Shown here: piece by piece, positions 42,365 to 52,125 of the stretch
Layout of the letters: each line of letters opens with the position of its first letter
How positions within the stretch are numbered: the first letter of the stretch is position 1
Assembly (NCBI GenBank): GCA_965247565.1
Contig: CBDFHF010000003.1
Location: 2,232,001 to 2,296,000, forward strand
Direction: 5' to 3'
Origin: CBDFHF01 sp965247565
Lineage (GTDB): Bacteria; Pseudomonadota; Gammaproteobacteria; Methylococcales; Methylomonadaceae
DNA: 64,000 bases
The notes under the pieces: generated by a model
What the model was told of the DNA's origin: nothing
Databases searched by the model: none
Seen by the model: only the letters and a program-made list of their open reading frames with translations
Position numbers and translations under genes: made by a program

Positions 42365-43207
42365 TCAAGAAAATAGGGCACGCGTGTTTTCTATGTCGTC
42401 AGATATGCCATCAATTTCTAATACTTCTATTTCTGCATCTAACCCTAATTTGCCAAATGCGGGAACTTGAGTGCAATCAATACGGCAGGCCGGATGATCT
42501 GTTCCGGCAATACTCTGCAAAAAGGCTACCTGAACTACATCGACATAATCAGCTTTATCACCAGAGTTGTATTGAAAATTGACGTATTCTGAAGCAACAG
42601 TCTTTAGATCCTGGGGAAACGACCAGTTTTCCATAATTAGCTTACCGATAGCGGGGTGCGCCTTTTCCAGTAATTTATCCATTCTTGAAGGGCTGTCTCT
42701 AAATTCCGGAATTTGTTCAACCAGGGTTAGAATCGGGAGTTTGCCAATTTGATGGATCAAGCCGGCCAGCATTGCCTCATCGCGATTCAAATGCGGTGCT
42801 AATGCGGCGAGTGCTCGGCTAACTGAGGAAACCTGGATGCTGTGTTCCCAAATTTGTCTGAAATAACTTTCTAATAATTTAGTTGCAGGCTTAAACATCT
42901 GTTGCATGACTAAGCTGGTAATAATTGTACCTACCAGATTATTTCCCAATCGTGCTACAGCCAATTGAATGTTGTTAATCTCACTAACGCCACGATACAA
43001 GGGGCTATTGGCCACATGCATCAAGCGCGCTGATAAGGCCGCATCAGTAACAATAATTTCGGCTAACTCCTGGGCAGAGGCTTCGCCGCTCGCTGCGGCA
43101 TCTCTAACTTTAAGGGCAATATCCGGCAAGGTGGGCAGAACGAGGCGGTTGGCGTTAAGCTCTTCTTCAACATGATTAAGAAAATCTTGAACTGAATTAA
43201 ATTGCAT
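42365..43207 (-). CDS. HDOD-domain signalling protein
   Basis: 280 aa. HDOD domain: LVLPTLPDIALKVRDAAASGEASAQELAEIIVTDAALSARLMHVANSPLYRG, broken here across helices, then INNIQLAVARLGNNLVGTIITSLVMQQMF. HDOD proteins are degenerate HD domains without catalytic His-Asp pair and serve as regulatory scaffolds in stress or motility. Sits 21 bp from ctaA on the same strand. Confidence 0.92.
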   Translation of the reverse strand: MQFNSVQDFLNHVEEELNANRLVLPTLPDIALKVRDAAASGEASAQELAEIIVTDAALSARLMHVANSPLYRGVSEINNIQLAVARLGNNLVGTIITSLVMQQMFKPATKLLESYFRQIWEHSIQVSSVSRALAALAPHLNRDEAMLAGLIHQIGKLPILTLVEQIPEFRDSPSRMDKLLEKAHPAIGKLIMENWSFPQDLKTVASEYVNFQYNSGDKADYVDVVQVAFLQSIAGTDHPACRIDCTQVPAFGKLGLDAEIEVLEIDGISDDIENTRALFS

Positions 43208-43242
43208 TATTTCTAAGTCCGAATCGAGGGGGATACGACAAA

Positions 43243-44220
43243 TTATAGACTCAATAAGGTAATACTGTCCTGATTCTGGTTATCCAGTTTAAGCAAGTTA
43301 CAATTACTGTCTGAAACTTGCAAAACAACTAACATTTTACAAAGCCCCTGCTGGCTTACGGCCTGTATCACCTTGCCCACAGTTTGTTTCGTTTCTTGAC
43401 TATAGTCAAGAATGCTGGTGTTAGGTTCTGGAGCCGAATACATATTCGCTTCTGCCAAAAACATTTCCCGTTTTGCCTGACCCAAGTAATGAGTTCGGGC
43501 AATAATCTCTTGACCGGTATAACAACCTTTGGTGAAACTGATGCCGCCCAGTTTATCAAGGTTAAGCATTTGCGGTATAAACTCTTCTGAAGTTTTTGTA
43601 GAAAGCCAAGGTACGCCGGAAATTATGTCCATATATTGCCAGTGAATTGAGCTAGCAGGCAAATAACCTAGTTGATTAACTTGATTAGTCCACAATGATA
43701 TAGCTTGTTCCGGTTCAGCGATTATTAGTGATCGGGGTGGGCTTTGGGACCAACTTATAACGATATTGTCTTTCTGATGGGTATCAAATAGTGTAGAGCT
43801 ATGCTTATTGGCGGGTTGGGCAAGCCCAACAAGACAAAGATTGTTAGATTCGTCAATTATTTTAACATCTGCGCGTAGTATATACTTTCGCAAGACGGTT
43901 TTAGCCGTATCCAGCAGCTCGCGAGGTAAAACCATCAGAAAAGTATTAGGTGTTTTAACCAGTAAGAACGTGGTAATCACTCGGCCCTTGGGATTACACA
44001 GAGCACCTAAACTGCTTTTATTTCCGCTGATATCATTGATATTACAGGTTATTTGCCCCTGCAACAGCTTAGCAGCATCGTTACCAGCCAGAGTGAGCAC
44101 GGCAAGATGTGTAAGTGGATATATTTTGTGTTTTGTACCTGACGATTGAATTGAGAATTCCTCATCGCCACTGAGTTGGGTATTTTGAGATTGTAAAAAG
44201 TGATCCCAGGATTGGTTCAT
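43243..44220 (-). CDS. ygfZ: Folate-binding protein YgfZ (iron-sulfur cluster repair)
   Basis: 325 aa, GcvT/YgfZ family. The conserved KGCYTGQEIIARTHYLG segment holds the essential Cys. LQGQITCNINDI and GALCNPKGRVITTFLL are also conserved. YgfZ uses folate to support assembly or repair of Fe-S enzymes such as MiaB. Upstream of and co-directional with the HDOD gene. Confidence 0.94.
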   Translation of the reverse strand: MNQSWDHFLQSQNTQLSGDEEFSIQSSGTKHKIYPLTHLAVLTLAGNDAAKLLQGQITCNINDISGNKSSLGALCNPKGRVITTFLLVKTPNTFLMVLPRELLDTAKTVLRKYILRADVKIIDESNNLCLVGLAQPANKHSSTLFDTHQKDNIVISWSQSPPRSLIIAEPEQAISLWTNQVNQLGYLPASSIHWQYMDIISGVPWLSTKTSEEFIPQMLNLDKLGGISFTKGCYTGQEIIARTHYLGQAKREMFLAEANMYSAPEPNTSILDYSQETKQTVGKVIQAVSQQGLCKMLVVLQVSDSNCNLLKLDNQNQDSITLLSL

Positions 44221-44390
44221 AGCTTAAGTATTGACTTTTACGACATGCGCTGGGTTAGCAAAAACGCGAAGATAGTTTCGTATTCAAAAAGTGAGCAAAG
44301 GAGGTTTGCGGTCAACTTTAAAAACTAAACTTGAATTTGTACCGTCACAAAAAGAAGGCAGCGAAAAACATTTAATATTTTCTCGACCTA

Positions 44391-44427
44391 AAAAACAAAA
44401 ACCCAAAAGCCTTGGCTTTTGGGTTTG
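44391..44427 (-). terminator. Intrinsic terminator of the cold-shock gene
   Basis: On the minus strand AAACCCAAAAGCC pairs with GGCTTTTGGGTTT around a two-base loop and is followed by TTTTGTTTTT. It lies just downstream of the csp stop at 44444. Confidence 0.9.
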
Positions 44428-44443
44428 CTTTAACTTGAGTCTG

Positions 44444-44653
44444 TTACGCGGGGGTTACATTCTCTGCTTGCGGTCCTTTTTGACCTTGGGTTACTTCCAT
44501 AGTAACTTTTTGGCCTTCCCGCAAGGTTTTACGTCCGGAGCCGTTAATCGCGCTATGGTGAACAAAAACATCTTTGCCGCCTTCTTGTTCAATAAATCCG
44601 AAACCTTTTTCATCATTGAACCACTTAACAGTACCTACAACTTGATCTGACAT
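44444..44653 (-). CDS. Cold-shock protein, CspA family
   Basis: 69-aa single cold-shock domain. RNA-binding motifs RNP1 KGFGFI and RNP2 VFVHHSAI, start VGTVKWFNDEKGFGF (with the usual GxVKWFN). Single-stranded nucleic-acid chaperone. The 5' leader looks short compared with E. coli cspA, so thermoregulation by a long leader is not evident. Confidence 0.97.
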   Translation of the reverse strand: MSDQVVGTVKWFNDEKGFGFIEQEGGKDVFVHHSAINGSGRKTLREGQKVTMEVTQGQKGPQAENVTPA

Positions 44654-44831
44654 ATCACACTCTTACTTAAAAAAACGCCAATGTTAATTGGCTTTATAAA
44701 TCCCGGATTTAAAACTTAAAACCGGCTCAAACTTTAACAGCGGCTCAATGGTAGCACTAAAAATATCCGTAGGGCAAAACATTTATATGAATAGGAGTTA
44801 AGTTAGTTCTTAGTGGTGATTGTGCTGTTTC

Positions 44832-45752
44832 TTATCTAACGTTTTGGTTGTGTTTTGTGGATTGGGTGAGCCTATTCATAGACACCTCAAAAAAACTATG
44901 TGTTAATAATGCCGCAAGTATGCACAAAGTACCCATTGCCACTTTCGCTGTCAGTGGCTCCTGATTAATAATCCGCCCTAATAACAATGCAAGTAACGGC
45001 GAAATCAAGGTGATTAAAGCCACTTGTGTGGCGCTGAGCTTGTTGAGCAGATAATAATACAGGGCAAAACCAATGACGGTAGCAATTACGCCTAGATAAA
45101 GAATGCTTAGCCAAGCTACCAAGGTAACAACGCTAGGCCACTGCCCGCTAAATATGAACCAAGTTATCCAATACAAAGGCACGGAGAGTAATAGTCCCCC
45201 GGTTACTTGGGATAGCGCGGGTAATTTGCTGTTAATACGCTTTATCCATACGGCACTGGCACATTGTAAAAATGTTGAACCCAATACTGCGGCAATGCTC
45301 AGTACCGCATTATTTCCTAGTTGCAAAGCTGAACTAAACATAATCGCCAAGCCACTCACTCCCAGTAAGTAAGAGATGAGTTTTCCCCAGCCAAGGCTGC
45401 GTTCGGATAAATAGACAGCCGCTAATAGTGCGGTCATTAAAGGTGATAAGCCAAAAATAACCGAGATCCAGCCAGAAGGAATAAACTGTGCGGCCCAATA
45501 GACGGGTAACATCGAACCATAAAGTTGTACGGTTATCGCCACATAAGTCAGTGACGCGCTCCGATGCCAAGGCAGGCGTTGCCGTCTAAAAAGCAAGATC
45601 AGAAAAAGGCATAAAACGCCGATGGTCATACGTGCGGTACCGGCAAACAAAAAGTCAGAACCTTCACCACTCCATTTAATCGCCAGGGGTGTAGTTGCCC
45701 ACAGCAAGACAATAAAAATATAAGCCAATGCTATCCGCACAGTTTCTCTCAC
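44832..45752 (-). CDS. EamA/DMT family transporter
   Basis: 306 aa, ten helices in two EamA repeats. WATTPLAIKWSGEGSDFLFAGTARM at the start of repeat one and YYLLNKLSATQVALITLISPLLALLLGRIINQEPLT at the end of repeat two are typical of drug/metabolite exporters. Substrate cannot be told. Monocistronic. Confidence 0.93.
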   Translation of the reverse strand: MRETVRIALAYIFIVLLWATTPLAIKWSGEGSDFLFAGTARMTIGVLCLFLILLFRRQRLPWHRSASLTYVAITVQLYGSMLPVYWAAQFIPSGWISVIFGLSPLMTALLAAVYLSERSLGWGKLISYLLGVSGLAIMFSSALQLGNNAVLSIAAVLGSTFLQCASAVWIKRINSKLPALSQVTGGLLLSVPLYWITWFIFSGQWPSVVTLVAWLSILYLGVIATVIGFALYYYLLNKLSATQVALITLISPLLALLLGRIINQEPLTAKVAMGTLCILAALLTHSFFEVSMNRLTQSTKHNQNVR

Positions 45753-45772
45753 TAGTTGTTAGCTAAACCATT

Positions 45773-45936
45773 TTACAATGTCTTGTGCCATGCCAACTCT
45801 AAAAAGATTTCCATCTCTGATAAAACAGAATGATCGGCTTGAGAAATCAAACAATGCATGTAACTCTCAATGCTCGGGTTAATAGGTTTTTAAAATACTT
45901 TGGATTTAATTGGGTGGGTAAGTCTTTGTCAGTCAC
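45773..45936 (-). other. Possible small frameshifted gene upstream of the transporter
   Basis: In the 45753-46068 gap, a GTG at 45936 has a strong AGGAGG site 6 bp upstream. It opens a 29-codon frame (MTDKDLPTQLNPKYF...) that stops at 45847. A second frame from an ATG at 45859 gives 28 codons ending at 45773 (MHCLISQADHSVLSEMEIF). Joined by a frameshift they would encode about 55 aa. The ribosome site is the only strong argument. Nothing else is recognised in this gap. Confidence 0.25.
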
Positions 45937-46068
45937 AAGAAACCTCCTAAACCGTTAGCAACAATAATCAGAAGCAACTGTTTCTTGGCCGCTGAGCTAG
46001 GTTATAAAAATACACATTAACCTGTTATTCTTAAGCAGCACATCGTTATTGTACTAGCACAAGTTAAT

Positions 46069-46752
46069 ATGCAAACAGAATCAGCTATATCTATCATCGA
46101 GCTCAGCAAAAGTTATCAGGAATCTGGGCGGAAACATGAAATTTTCGGCGAAATAAATTTACAAATCCAACCCGGCGAATTTATTGTCTTATTGGGTCGG
46201 AGCGGCTCTGGGAAGTCGACTTTTCTTAATTTATTAAGCGGCATAGAGCCCCCGGATAGGGGCAGTGTTTTTATTAACGATACCAATCTTACTGAACTTT
46301 CCGAGCACAAGCGTACTCTGTTTCGCAGGCACCATATTGGTTTTGTTTTTCAGGCCTATAACTTAATTCCTACTCTGACGGTTATGGAAAATCTGTTACT
46401 ACCTTTGGAGTTAATCAGATCAGTTACTAAGCAGGATAAAAAAGATGTTGCGGAATTATTAGAGAAACTAGAGTTTGCCGGCCGCCTGGATAGTTATCCG
46501 GACCGACTATCCGGTGGAGAGCAACAGCGTATCGCCATAGCCAGAGCCCTGGTGCATCAACCGGATGTTGTTTTTGCGGATGAACCCACAGGCAATCTGG
46601 ATTTGGAAACTGGTAAGCAAGTTCTGGAGTTGTTAGATAGCTTAGTCAAAAAGGCCGGAAAAACCATGATTATGGCCACTCACAGCCAGGAAGTAGTAGG
46701 CAAGGCTGACAGAGTGTTTTCAATTAAAAATAAGCGTTTAAGTGTCGATTGA
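46069..46752 (+). CDS. ABC transporter ATP-binding protein (AttE/LolD-MacB type)
   Basis: 227 aa. Walker A GRSGSGKS (about 44-51), Q-loop VFQAYNLIPTLT, signature LSGGEQQR, Walker B VVFADEPTGNLD. Belongs to the LolD/MacB ATPase group that powers mechanotransmission-type FtsX-fold permeases. Followed with 10-bp overlap or close spacing by such a permease and then by an AttH-like secreted protein, the order of attEFGH-type loci. Confidence 0.94.
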   Translation: MQTESAISIIELSKSYQESGRKHEIFGEINLQIQPGEFIVLLGRSGSGKSTFLNLLSGIEPPDRGSVFINDTNLTELSEHKRTLFRRHHIGFVFQAYNLIPTLTVMENLLLPLELIRSVTKQDKKDVAELLEKLEFAGRLDSYPDRLSGGEQQRIAIARALVHQPDVVFADEPTGNLDLETGKQVLELLDSLVKKAGKTMIMATHSQEVVGKADRVFSIKNKRLSVD

Positions 46753-46777
46753 GTCAGGTCGCGCCAATATAATCGAC

Positions 46778-49333
46778 ATGAAGCTAACTTATATGACTTC
46801 CATTCTTAATAAATCCAGCCGAAATTTTCTGTGGCGACATCCTTGGCAGCTGGCCCTGGCTATTTTGGGCATTGCCCTGGGCGTTGCTGTAGTCATTTCC
46901 ATTGATCTGGCGATGGAAAGTTCTTTACAAGCCTTTGAACAAGCTGATAAAGCATTCTCCGGTGTGGCATCGCACAGAATTATTGCCAGCGATGGTCGTA
47001 TTGATGAAAAACTGTATTCCCGACTTCGCGTAGAACAAGGTATAAAAAACATATTGCCGGTTGTCAGTGGCTCAGTTCAGCTAGCGGATGATAGTTTTAA
47101 GCTCATCGGTATCGATCCGTTTGTTGAGCCATCGATGCAGGCCGTTTGGCAGCAAACCAAAAATGATGAAGCCAGTGCGGATGTTTTGTCTCGCTTGGTT
47201 GCGGAGCCCAATACCGTGCTACTTAGCGCACAAACGGCAAAGCGTTTACAGACAAAAATCAACGATGAAATAACCGTGACTACCGGTTCTGGCAAGCAAA
47301 AGTTAAAAGTCATCAGCTTTTTAAACACAAATAATGCGGTTTCTGAACAAGTTTTGGCAAAAACCATTGTTACTGACATCGCAACTGCGCAGGAGTTGTT
47401 AAATTCTTATAATCAGTTGAGTTCTATTGAGGTGTTATTAGATGATGATCAATCAGTCACGCGCACGAACATAACCGATCTGTTGCCTGCTAACGCTGTT
47501 TTGGTGAGTGCTAGCAGTCAGGCGCAGTCGATGCGCGAAATGACGCAGGCATTTGCTATTAATTTGAAAGCTTTAGGGCTGCTATCTTTATTGGTAGGCA
47601 TGTTTCTGATTTATAACACCATGACCTTTTTGGTTATTCAACGCCGACGCTTAATTGGCAACTTACGCTTAATTGGTGTAACGCGCGGGCAAATCTTTAG
47701 ATTAATTATTGGTGAGGCTCTGTTGTTAGCAATTGTTGGGACGCTTATAGGTGTTGTATTGGGGGTCGCCCTTGGCCAAGGTTTACTGTATCTGATTTCT
47801 GATACCATCAACGCCATTTATTTTCGAGTCGATACCTCAACCTTAATTATTACTTCCGCACAAATTATTAAAGGATTGATATTAGGTTTGGGTGCGACTT
47901 TCATTGCTGTGTTAGCACCGGCGTGGGAAGCAACCCGTTTGTCACCGATCACTGTGCTGGCCAGATCGCAAATCGAATCTGGTGTGCGGCGGCTTATTAA
48001 AGTGACCGGAGTATTTGGTTTATTAGTGATTGGTAGCTCCGTTGCGCTCACCTTTCTTCCTGGCAGAAGCATCGGTTTGGGCTTGACGAGTATTTTTTTA
48101 CTGTTGTTTGGGTTTGCCCTATTAATGCCGATTTTTACGTTAGTGCTCATGAAACTGCTTGATTTATTGCTGGGTCGATTTATCAATGTCTTAGGTCGGC
48201 TACCCCTGCGAATGGTCTCAGCAGAAATCAGCCGAACCGGGATTGCCATTGCCGCGCTGATGATTGCCGTATCAGCCACTATCGGTATGGATCTAATGAT
48301 CGGCAGTTTTCGGCAAACTGTTGCAGATTGGGTGCGTGCCAGTTTGCGCGCTGATTTTTACGTATCGTTAACCGACGAGCATTGGACTGCTGATAAAGCT
48401 AAAAATGACGAGCAATTGAAAAAGCAACTGGCGAAACTGGATGGCATACAAATGCTGAGCACTGCCTTCCATACCAAAATTATTGTTGATGAAGCAATTA
48501 CTAAAGTCTCGGTTTTTGAGTTGAATGAAAAATCAAAATTGAGCTTTTTGTTTAAGCATCCGGTGGCTGACGATATTTGGCAGCGTTTTGAGCAGGGACA
48601 AACCCTTATGATTACGGAACCTTATGCACACCACCATAATATTAAATTAGGCCAAAAAATTTTGTTACAAACTGACGAGGGTAAACAACCATTCACTGTA
48701 TTGGCCATTTACGCTGATTACAGTGGTGATCAGGGTCACTTGGCGATGAGCCGGCAAAATTATCGCCTGTATTGGCCGAATTTAGGCTATTCCGGTATCG
48801 GTATTTACGCAAAGTCCGGTGTTGACTTAGATGCAATGGAAAAAACATTGAATAAACAATTAAAGCCGAATCAATCGGTGAACTCTGATCGAGAGATTTA
48901 TAAAGCATCCATGGCAGTCTTCGAGCAAACCTTTACGATTACCGAGACCTTGCGCTGGTTATCGGCATCGATTGCTTTTGTTGGTGTGTTTAGCGCTTTG
49001 ATGGCGCTGCAATTTGAAAGAACACGGCAATTAGGCGTGCTTCGGGCTATTGGCGTTACTTCCAGGCAGCTGACGCTGTTAATTATCAGTGAAACCGGTT
49101 TGATGGGGGTAGTCGCCGGCTTATTTGCCATTCCAGTCGGTTATTTGGTTGCTTACGTGTTGATTTTTGTCGTCTACCAGCGTTCATTTGGCTGGACAAT
49201 GGCATTCAATAATGCACCAGATGTTATTTGCCAGGGCTTTATGTTGGCTTTTGTTGCCGCTGTTCTGGCAGGCATTTTCCCGGCATTTAAAATGGCAAAA
49301 ACCAATCCCGCCGAGGCGCTTCGGACTGAATGA
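46778..49333 (+). CDS. FtsX-fold ABC permease (AttF/AttG fused type)
   Basis: 851 aa from the ATG at 46778; GTG 46742 and ATG 46793 are alternatives. Helices near residues 30-55, four in the middle (about 260-470), further ones at 490-520 and a C-terminal group of three (about 735-850) enclose large extracytoplasmic domains. Conserved FtsX/MacB segments are WRHPWQLALAILGIALGV, RLIGVTRGQIFRLIIGEALLL and LRAIGVTSRQLTLLI. Two FtsX repeats in one chain. Likely exports or extracts a lipid-linked substrate together with the ATPase upstream. Confidence 0.93.
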   Translation: MKLTYMTSILNKSSRNFLWRHPWQLALAILGIALGVAVVISIDLAMESSLQAFEQADKAFSGVASHRIIASDGRIDEKLYSRLRVEQGIKNILPVVSGSVQLADDSFKLIGIDPFVEPSMQAVWQQTKNDEASADVLSRLVAEPNTVLLSAQTAKRLQTKINDEITVTTGSGKQKLKVISFLNTNNAVSEQVLAKTIVTDIATAQELLNSYNQLSSIEVLLDDDQSVTRTNITDLLPANAVLVSASSQAQSMREMTQAFAINLKALGLLSLLVGMFLIYNTMTFLVIQRRRLIGNLRLIGVTRGQIFRLIIGEALLLAIVGTLIGVVLGVALGQGLLYLISDTINAIYFRVDTSTLIITSAQIIKGLILGLGATFIAVLAPAWEATRLSPITVLARSQIESGVRRLIKVTGVFGLLVIGSSVALTFLPGRSIGLGLTSIFLLLFGFALLMPIFTLVLMKLLDLLLGRFINVLGRLPLRMVSAEISRTGIAIAALMIAVSATIGMDLMIGSFRQTVADWVRASLRADFYVSLTDEHWTADKAKNDEQLKKQLAKLDGIQMLSTAFHTKIIVDEAITKVSVFELNEKSKLSFLFKHPVADDIWQRFEQGQTLMITEPYAHHHNIKLGQKILLQTDEGKQPFTVLAIYADYSGDQGHLAMSRQNYRLYWPNLGYSGIGIYAKSGVDLDAMEKTLNKQLKPNQSVNSDREIYKASMAVFEQTFTITETLRWLSASIAFVGVFSALMALQFERTRQLGVLRAIGVTSRQLTLLIISETGLMGVVAGLFAIPVGYLVAYVLIFVVYQRSFGWTMAFNNAPDVICQGFMLAFVAAVLAGIFPAFKMAKTNPAEALRTE

Positions 49334-50460
49334 TGTTTAAATCAGCTTTGTTAAAGGCAATTTTTCTGAGCGGTCTATTTATCTCTTTAACCAGTAGCGC
49401 AAATGAAAAAACGGGTAATAATGCCTTTGGCGCATTGATAAATAAGGACAATACCGGTTTTGAACGGGCTCTGGCGCCGCGCAAGTTTGAATTTCCTGCC
49501 GATCATGGCGCACATAACCGTTACAGAACAGAATGGTGGTATTTCACTGGCAATGTCAAAAATCCCTACGGTCGGCCGTTTGGTTATGAATTAACTTTTT
49601 TTCGTTTTGCCCTAACTCCCTCTCAGCCCGCTTCAAAATCTAGCTGGCGAGATAATCAACTGTATATGGCTCATGTAGCATTAACTGATGTTGAAGATAA
49701 GCGTTTTTATGCCAAAGAGCGTTTTAGCCGAGCTGGTAATAATCTGGCAGGTGCTTCGAACAAAAAATATCACGTCTGGTTACAAGACTGGGCCGTTGTT
49801 GCCGAAAACGAGTCGGGTTTCCCTTTGCATTTAAAAGCCCAAAGCGATCAGTTCGCGCTGGATTTTTTATTAAAGTCGGAGCATGACCCGGTATTGCAGG
49901 GCAATCAGGGTTTAAGCCAAAAAAGTGCAGAGCCTGGCAACGCCTCATATTATTATTCTTATCCTCACCTGATAACTGAAGGGAATATCAGCATCGGTGA
50001 CAACAAATTTTCGGTGACGGGAAAGAGTTGGATGGACAGGGAATGGAGTACCAGCGCATTATCAAACGATCAAGTAGGTTGGGATTGGTTTGCCTTGCAA
50101 CTGGACGATAATACTGAATTGATGTTTTACCAACTAAGGCGAAAAGACAGGCAACTGGACATGCACAGTTCCGGCTCTCTCATACTGTCCAATAATACAA
50201 AATTTGGTTTAATGGCTCAGGACGTCAGTATTCAAGTGCTTAAAAACTGGACTAGTCCGCACTCTGCTATCGTCTATCCGGCAGGTTGGCAATTAACAGT
50301 ACCAGGCCAGAAGTTAAACCTCAAAATAGAACCATTACTCAATGATCAGGAACTTAATCTCAGCTATCGTTACTGGGAAGGCGCGGTCAAAGTATCCGGA
50401 ACTAAAAACGGTCACGCCATTTCCGGCCAAGGTTATGTGGAATTAGCGGGTTATCAGTGA
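49330..50460 (+). CDS. AttH/CrtC-like lipocalin-fold secreted protein
   Basis: 376 aa with a signal peptide ending at TSSA-NEK. FEFPADHGAHNRYRTEWWYFTGNV and the later SWMDREWSTSALSNDQVGWDWFALQL are signatures of the CrtC/AttH family (formerly carotenoid 1,2-hydratase), a double lipocalin fold. Start overlaps the permease stop. With the ABC genes upstream it forms an AttEFGH-like export set; substrate unknown, perhaps a lipid. It converges on the kinase gene, overlapping by 7 bp. Confidence 0.92.
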   Translation: MMFKSALLKAIFLSGLFISLTSSANEKTGNNAFGALINKDNTGFERALAPRKFEFPADHGAHNRYRTEWWYFTGNVKNPYGRPFGYELTFFRFALTPSQPASKSSWRDNQLYMAHVALTDVEDKRFYAKERFSRAGNNLAGASNKKYHVWLQDWAVVAENESGFPLHLKAQSDQFALDFLLKSEHDPVLQGNQGLSQKSAEPGNASYYYSYPHLITEGNISIGDNKFSVTGKSWMDREWSTSALSNDQVGWDWFALQLDDNTELMFYQLRRKDRQLDMHSSGSLILSNNTKFGLMAQDVSIQVLKNWTSPHSAIVYPAGWQLTVPGQKLNLKIEPLLNDQELNLSYRYWEGAVKVSGTKNGHAISGQGYVELAGYQ

Positions 50461-50789
50461 TTATTGGCAGTGGCAATTCGTTTAACTTGAATTAAACTCA
50501 CTGTAGTTCCTTGACCCCTATCACTTTTAATATCCAGTTTGGCGCTTTCGCCAAATTCCAGGGTAAGGCTTTGTGCCAATTGATGCAAAGCGACCCCGCC
50601 GCCTTTCCTGGCCGAATGTACGGGAGTTCGGCCCAATACCGCTAAGCGCTCAGGGGAAATGCCGTCACCATTGTCCCTAACGCTCACAATCAAATCCACT
50701 GCATTTTCCTGGGCAGAAATATGCAGTTTGTAGGGGGCTGGTCTGCCCTTAAACGCATGTTTTAAAGTGTTCTCAACTAACGTTAGCAA
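50454..50789 (-). pseudogene. LytS-type kinase, C-terminal ATPase part after a frameshift
   Basis: 111 codons carrying the HATPase domain: N-box LTLVENTLKHAF, G1 box VRDNGDGIS, G2 region GGGVALHQLAQSL. The frame is shifted by one base relative to the upstream sensor half (50783-51853). The reading 'LPGCLLTLVEN', expected in one protein, is split near 50795-50800. It is either a true loss-of-function mutation or a sequencing error. Confidence 0.85.
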
Positions 50790-51853
50790 GCAACCGGGCA
50801 GTCTTGCATCTGTTTTAAATGTGTGGGAACGTCGATAATTTCTTGTAATTTATCACCCAGAAACAAGCGTTGCATATCCAAATAACGTTGCAGTTGCTCC
50901 AATTCTTGCTGCAAGCTGATAGTGTTACATGCAGCAAATTCTCGGGTGTAATTAAAAAAATTAGCTAACTCGACTACATATCGCCTTGCTTTATCGGGTT
51001 CAATCCGAATTAAGGCTTTGAGATCATTTAAAGTGTTATTCAAAAAATGTGGGTCGACCTGCGCCCTCAACGCCCGCAATTCAGCTTGTTGCGCCAACTG
51101 CTCCTGGCGATCCCGCTCTACCTGTGCTTGTAGCGCCAATAAACGCGCATCTTCCGCTTCGTTTTCTAGACGGTCACGATCAAGATCTCGCATAATCCAA
51201 AGAAAAAGCACACAACCCGCAATATTAACCAAGCCGACCGGTACACCAATTTTCCAGGCTAATAAAATAGCTTCATCGCGAGGCACTACCATGAGCATCA
51301 GAATGGCGCGTTGTAATAGCGTGCCAATCAGCGCTGTGCCCAATATTCCCCAGGTATTTTTAGCCCATTGCGGGCGAAAATTCTTTACAACCCCGGCGAA
51401 CAGTCCTAGCAAAACCGTCGCAAGACTACTTGGGATACTGGCGTAACCACCAAAAATCAACCGCACGCCTCCTGCCAATAAGCCAGTCCCTAAACCTACC
51501 CATCTGCCACCGACCAAGCCGGCAACCAGAGCGAACGTGTCACGGAAGCCTACAATTGCCTGATTATGGTCCAGTTTGACCAATGTCGTTTTAGCTAAGC
51601 AACCCGAAGGATCAATGTGATGCGGATCAATGGGTACACCATGGAGCGTGCCGAAAATAGCAAATAACCCAAATACCCCGGTCAAAATAAATCGACATTG
51701 CCATTTGGATTCCGCCTGCTGAATAGCTCTGCGAAACCATTTAAAGCGGATTGAAATAAATGCCACCATCAGCACCACAAACAGCCGTGGCAGTAATATT
51801 TTGGTCAGATAAAACCACTCTGACCAGATAGACATGTCAAATAAATTCATCAT
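50783..51853 (-). pseudogene. LytS-type sensor histidine kinase, N-terminal part before a frameshift
   Basis: 356 codons. Helices in residues 12-220 contain the 5TMR-LytS type sensor with GFRDTFALVAGLVGGRWVGLGTGLLAG. A coiled coil (225-262) follows, then the His_kinase domain with phosphoacceptor His269 in AQVDPHFLNNTLNDLKAL. Translation ends prematurely at MQDCPVAC, just before the ATPase domain, because of a one-base shift. Divergent from the TelA operon. The LytTR regulator at 55308-56093 is the likely partner. Confidence 0.88.
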
Positions 51854-52125
51854 TTTTTCGCAAAATCTAAAGGTTGGTTTTTCATCATTTCTGGTTTCGC
51901 AATAAAAACCCGGTTGTTCACAAATAAATTGCCACAGTTTGACAACTAGACGCCACTATTCAGTGTGCTTTTAGGATAATCAGCTCATCCCGATTTTAAA
52001 TGACTAAACATAAATCAATGACTTGGCATCTTACGCTGCTCTTCGTTGTTTCCAAAGTTTTTAACAAACAGCGAGCAGCCTGTAAAAGCTGGCCAGCAAT
52101 TTTGATCTGATAGGGAGCAAACCTC

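Noticed and set aside
44291..44650. 119-aa plus-strand ORF across the cold-shock gene
   Set aside because: It reads through the terminator and the antisense of a canonical cold-shock domain.
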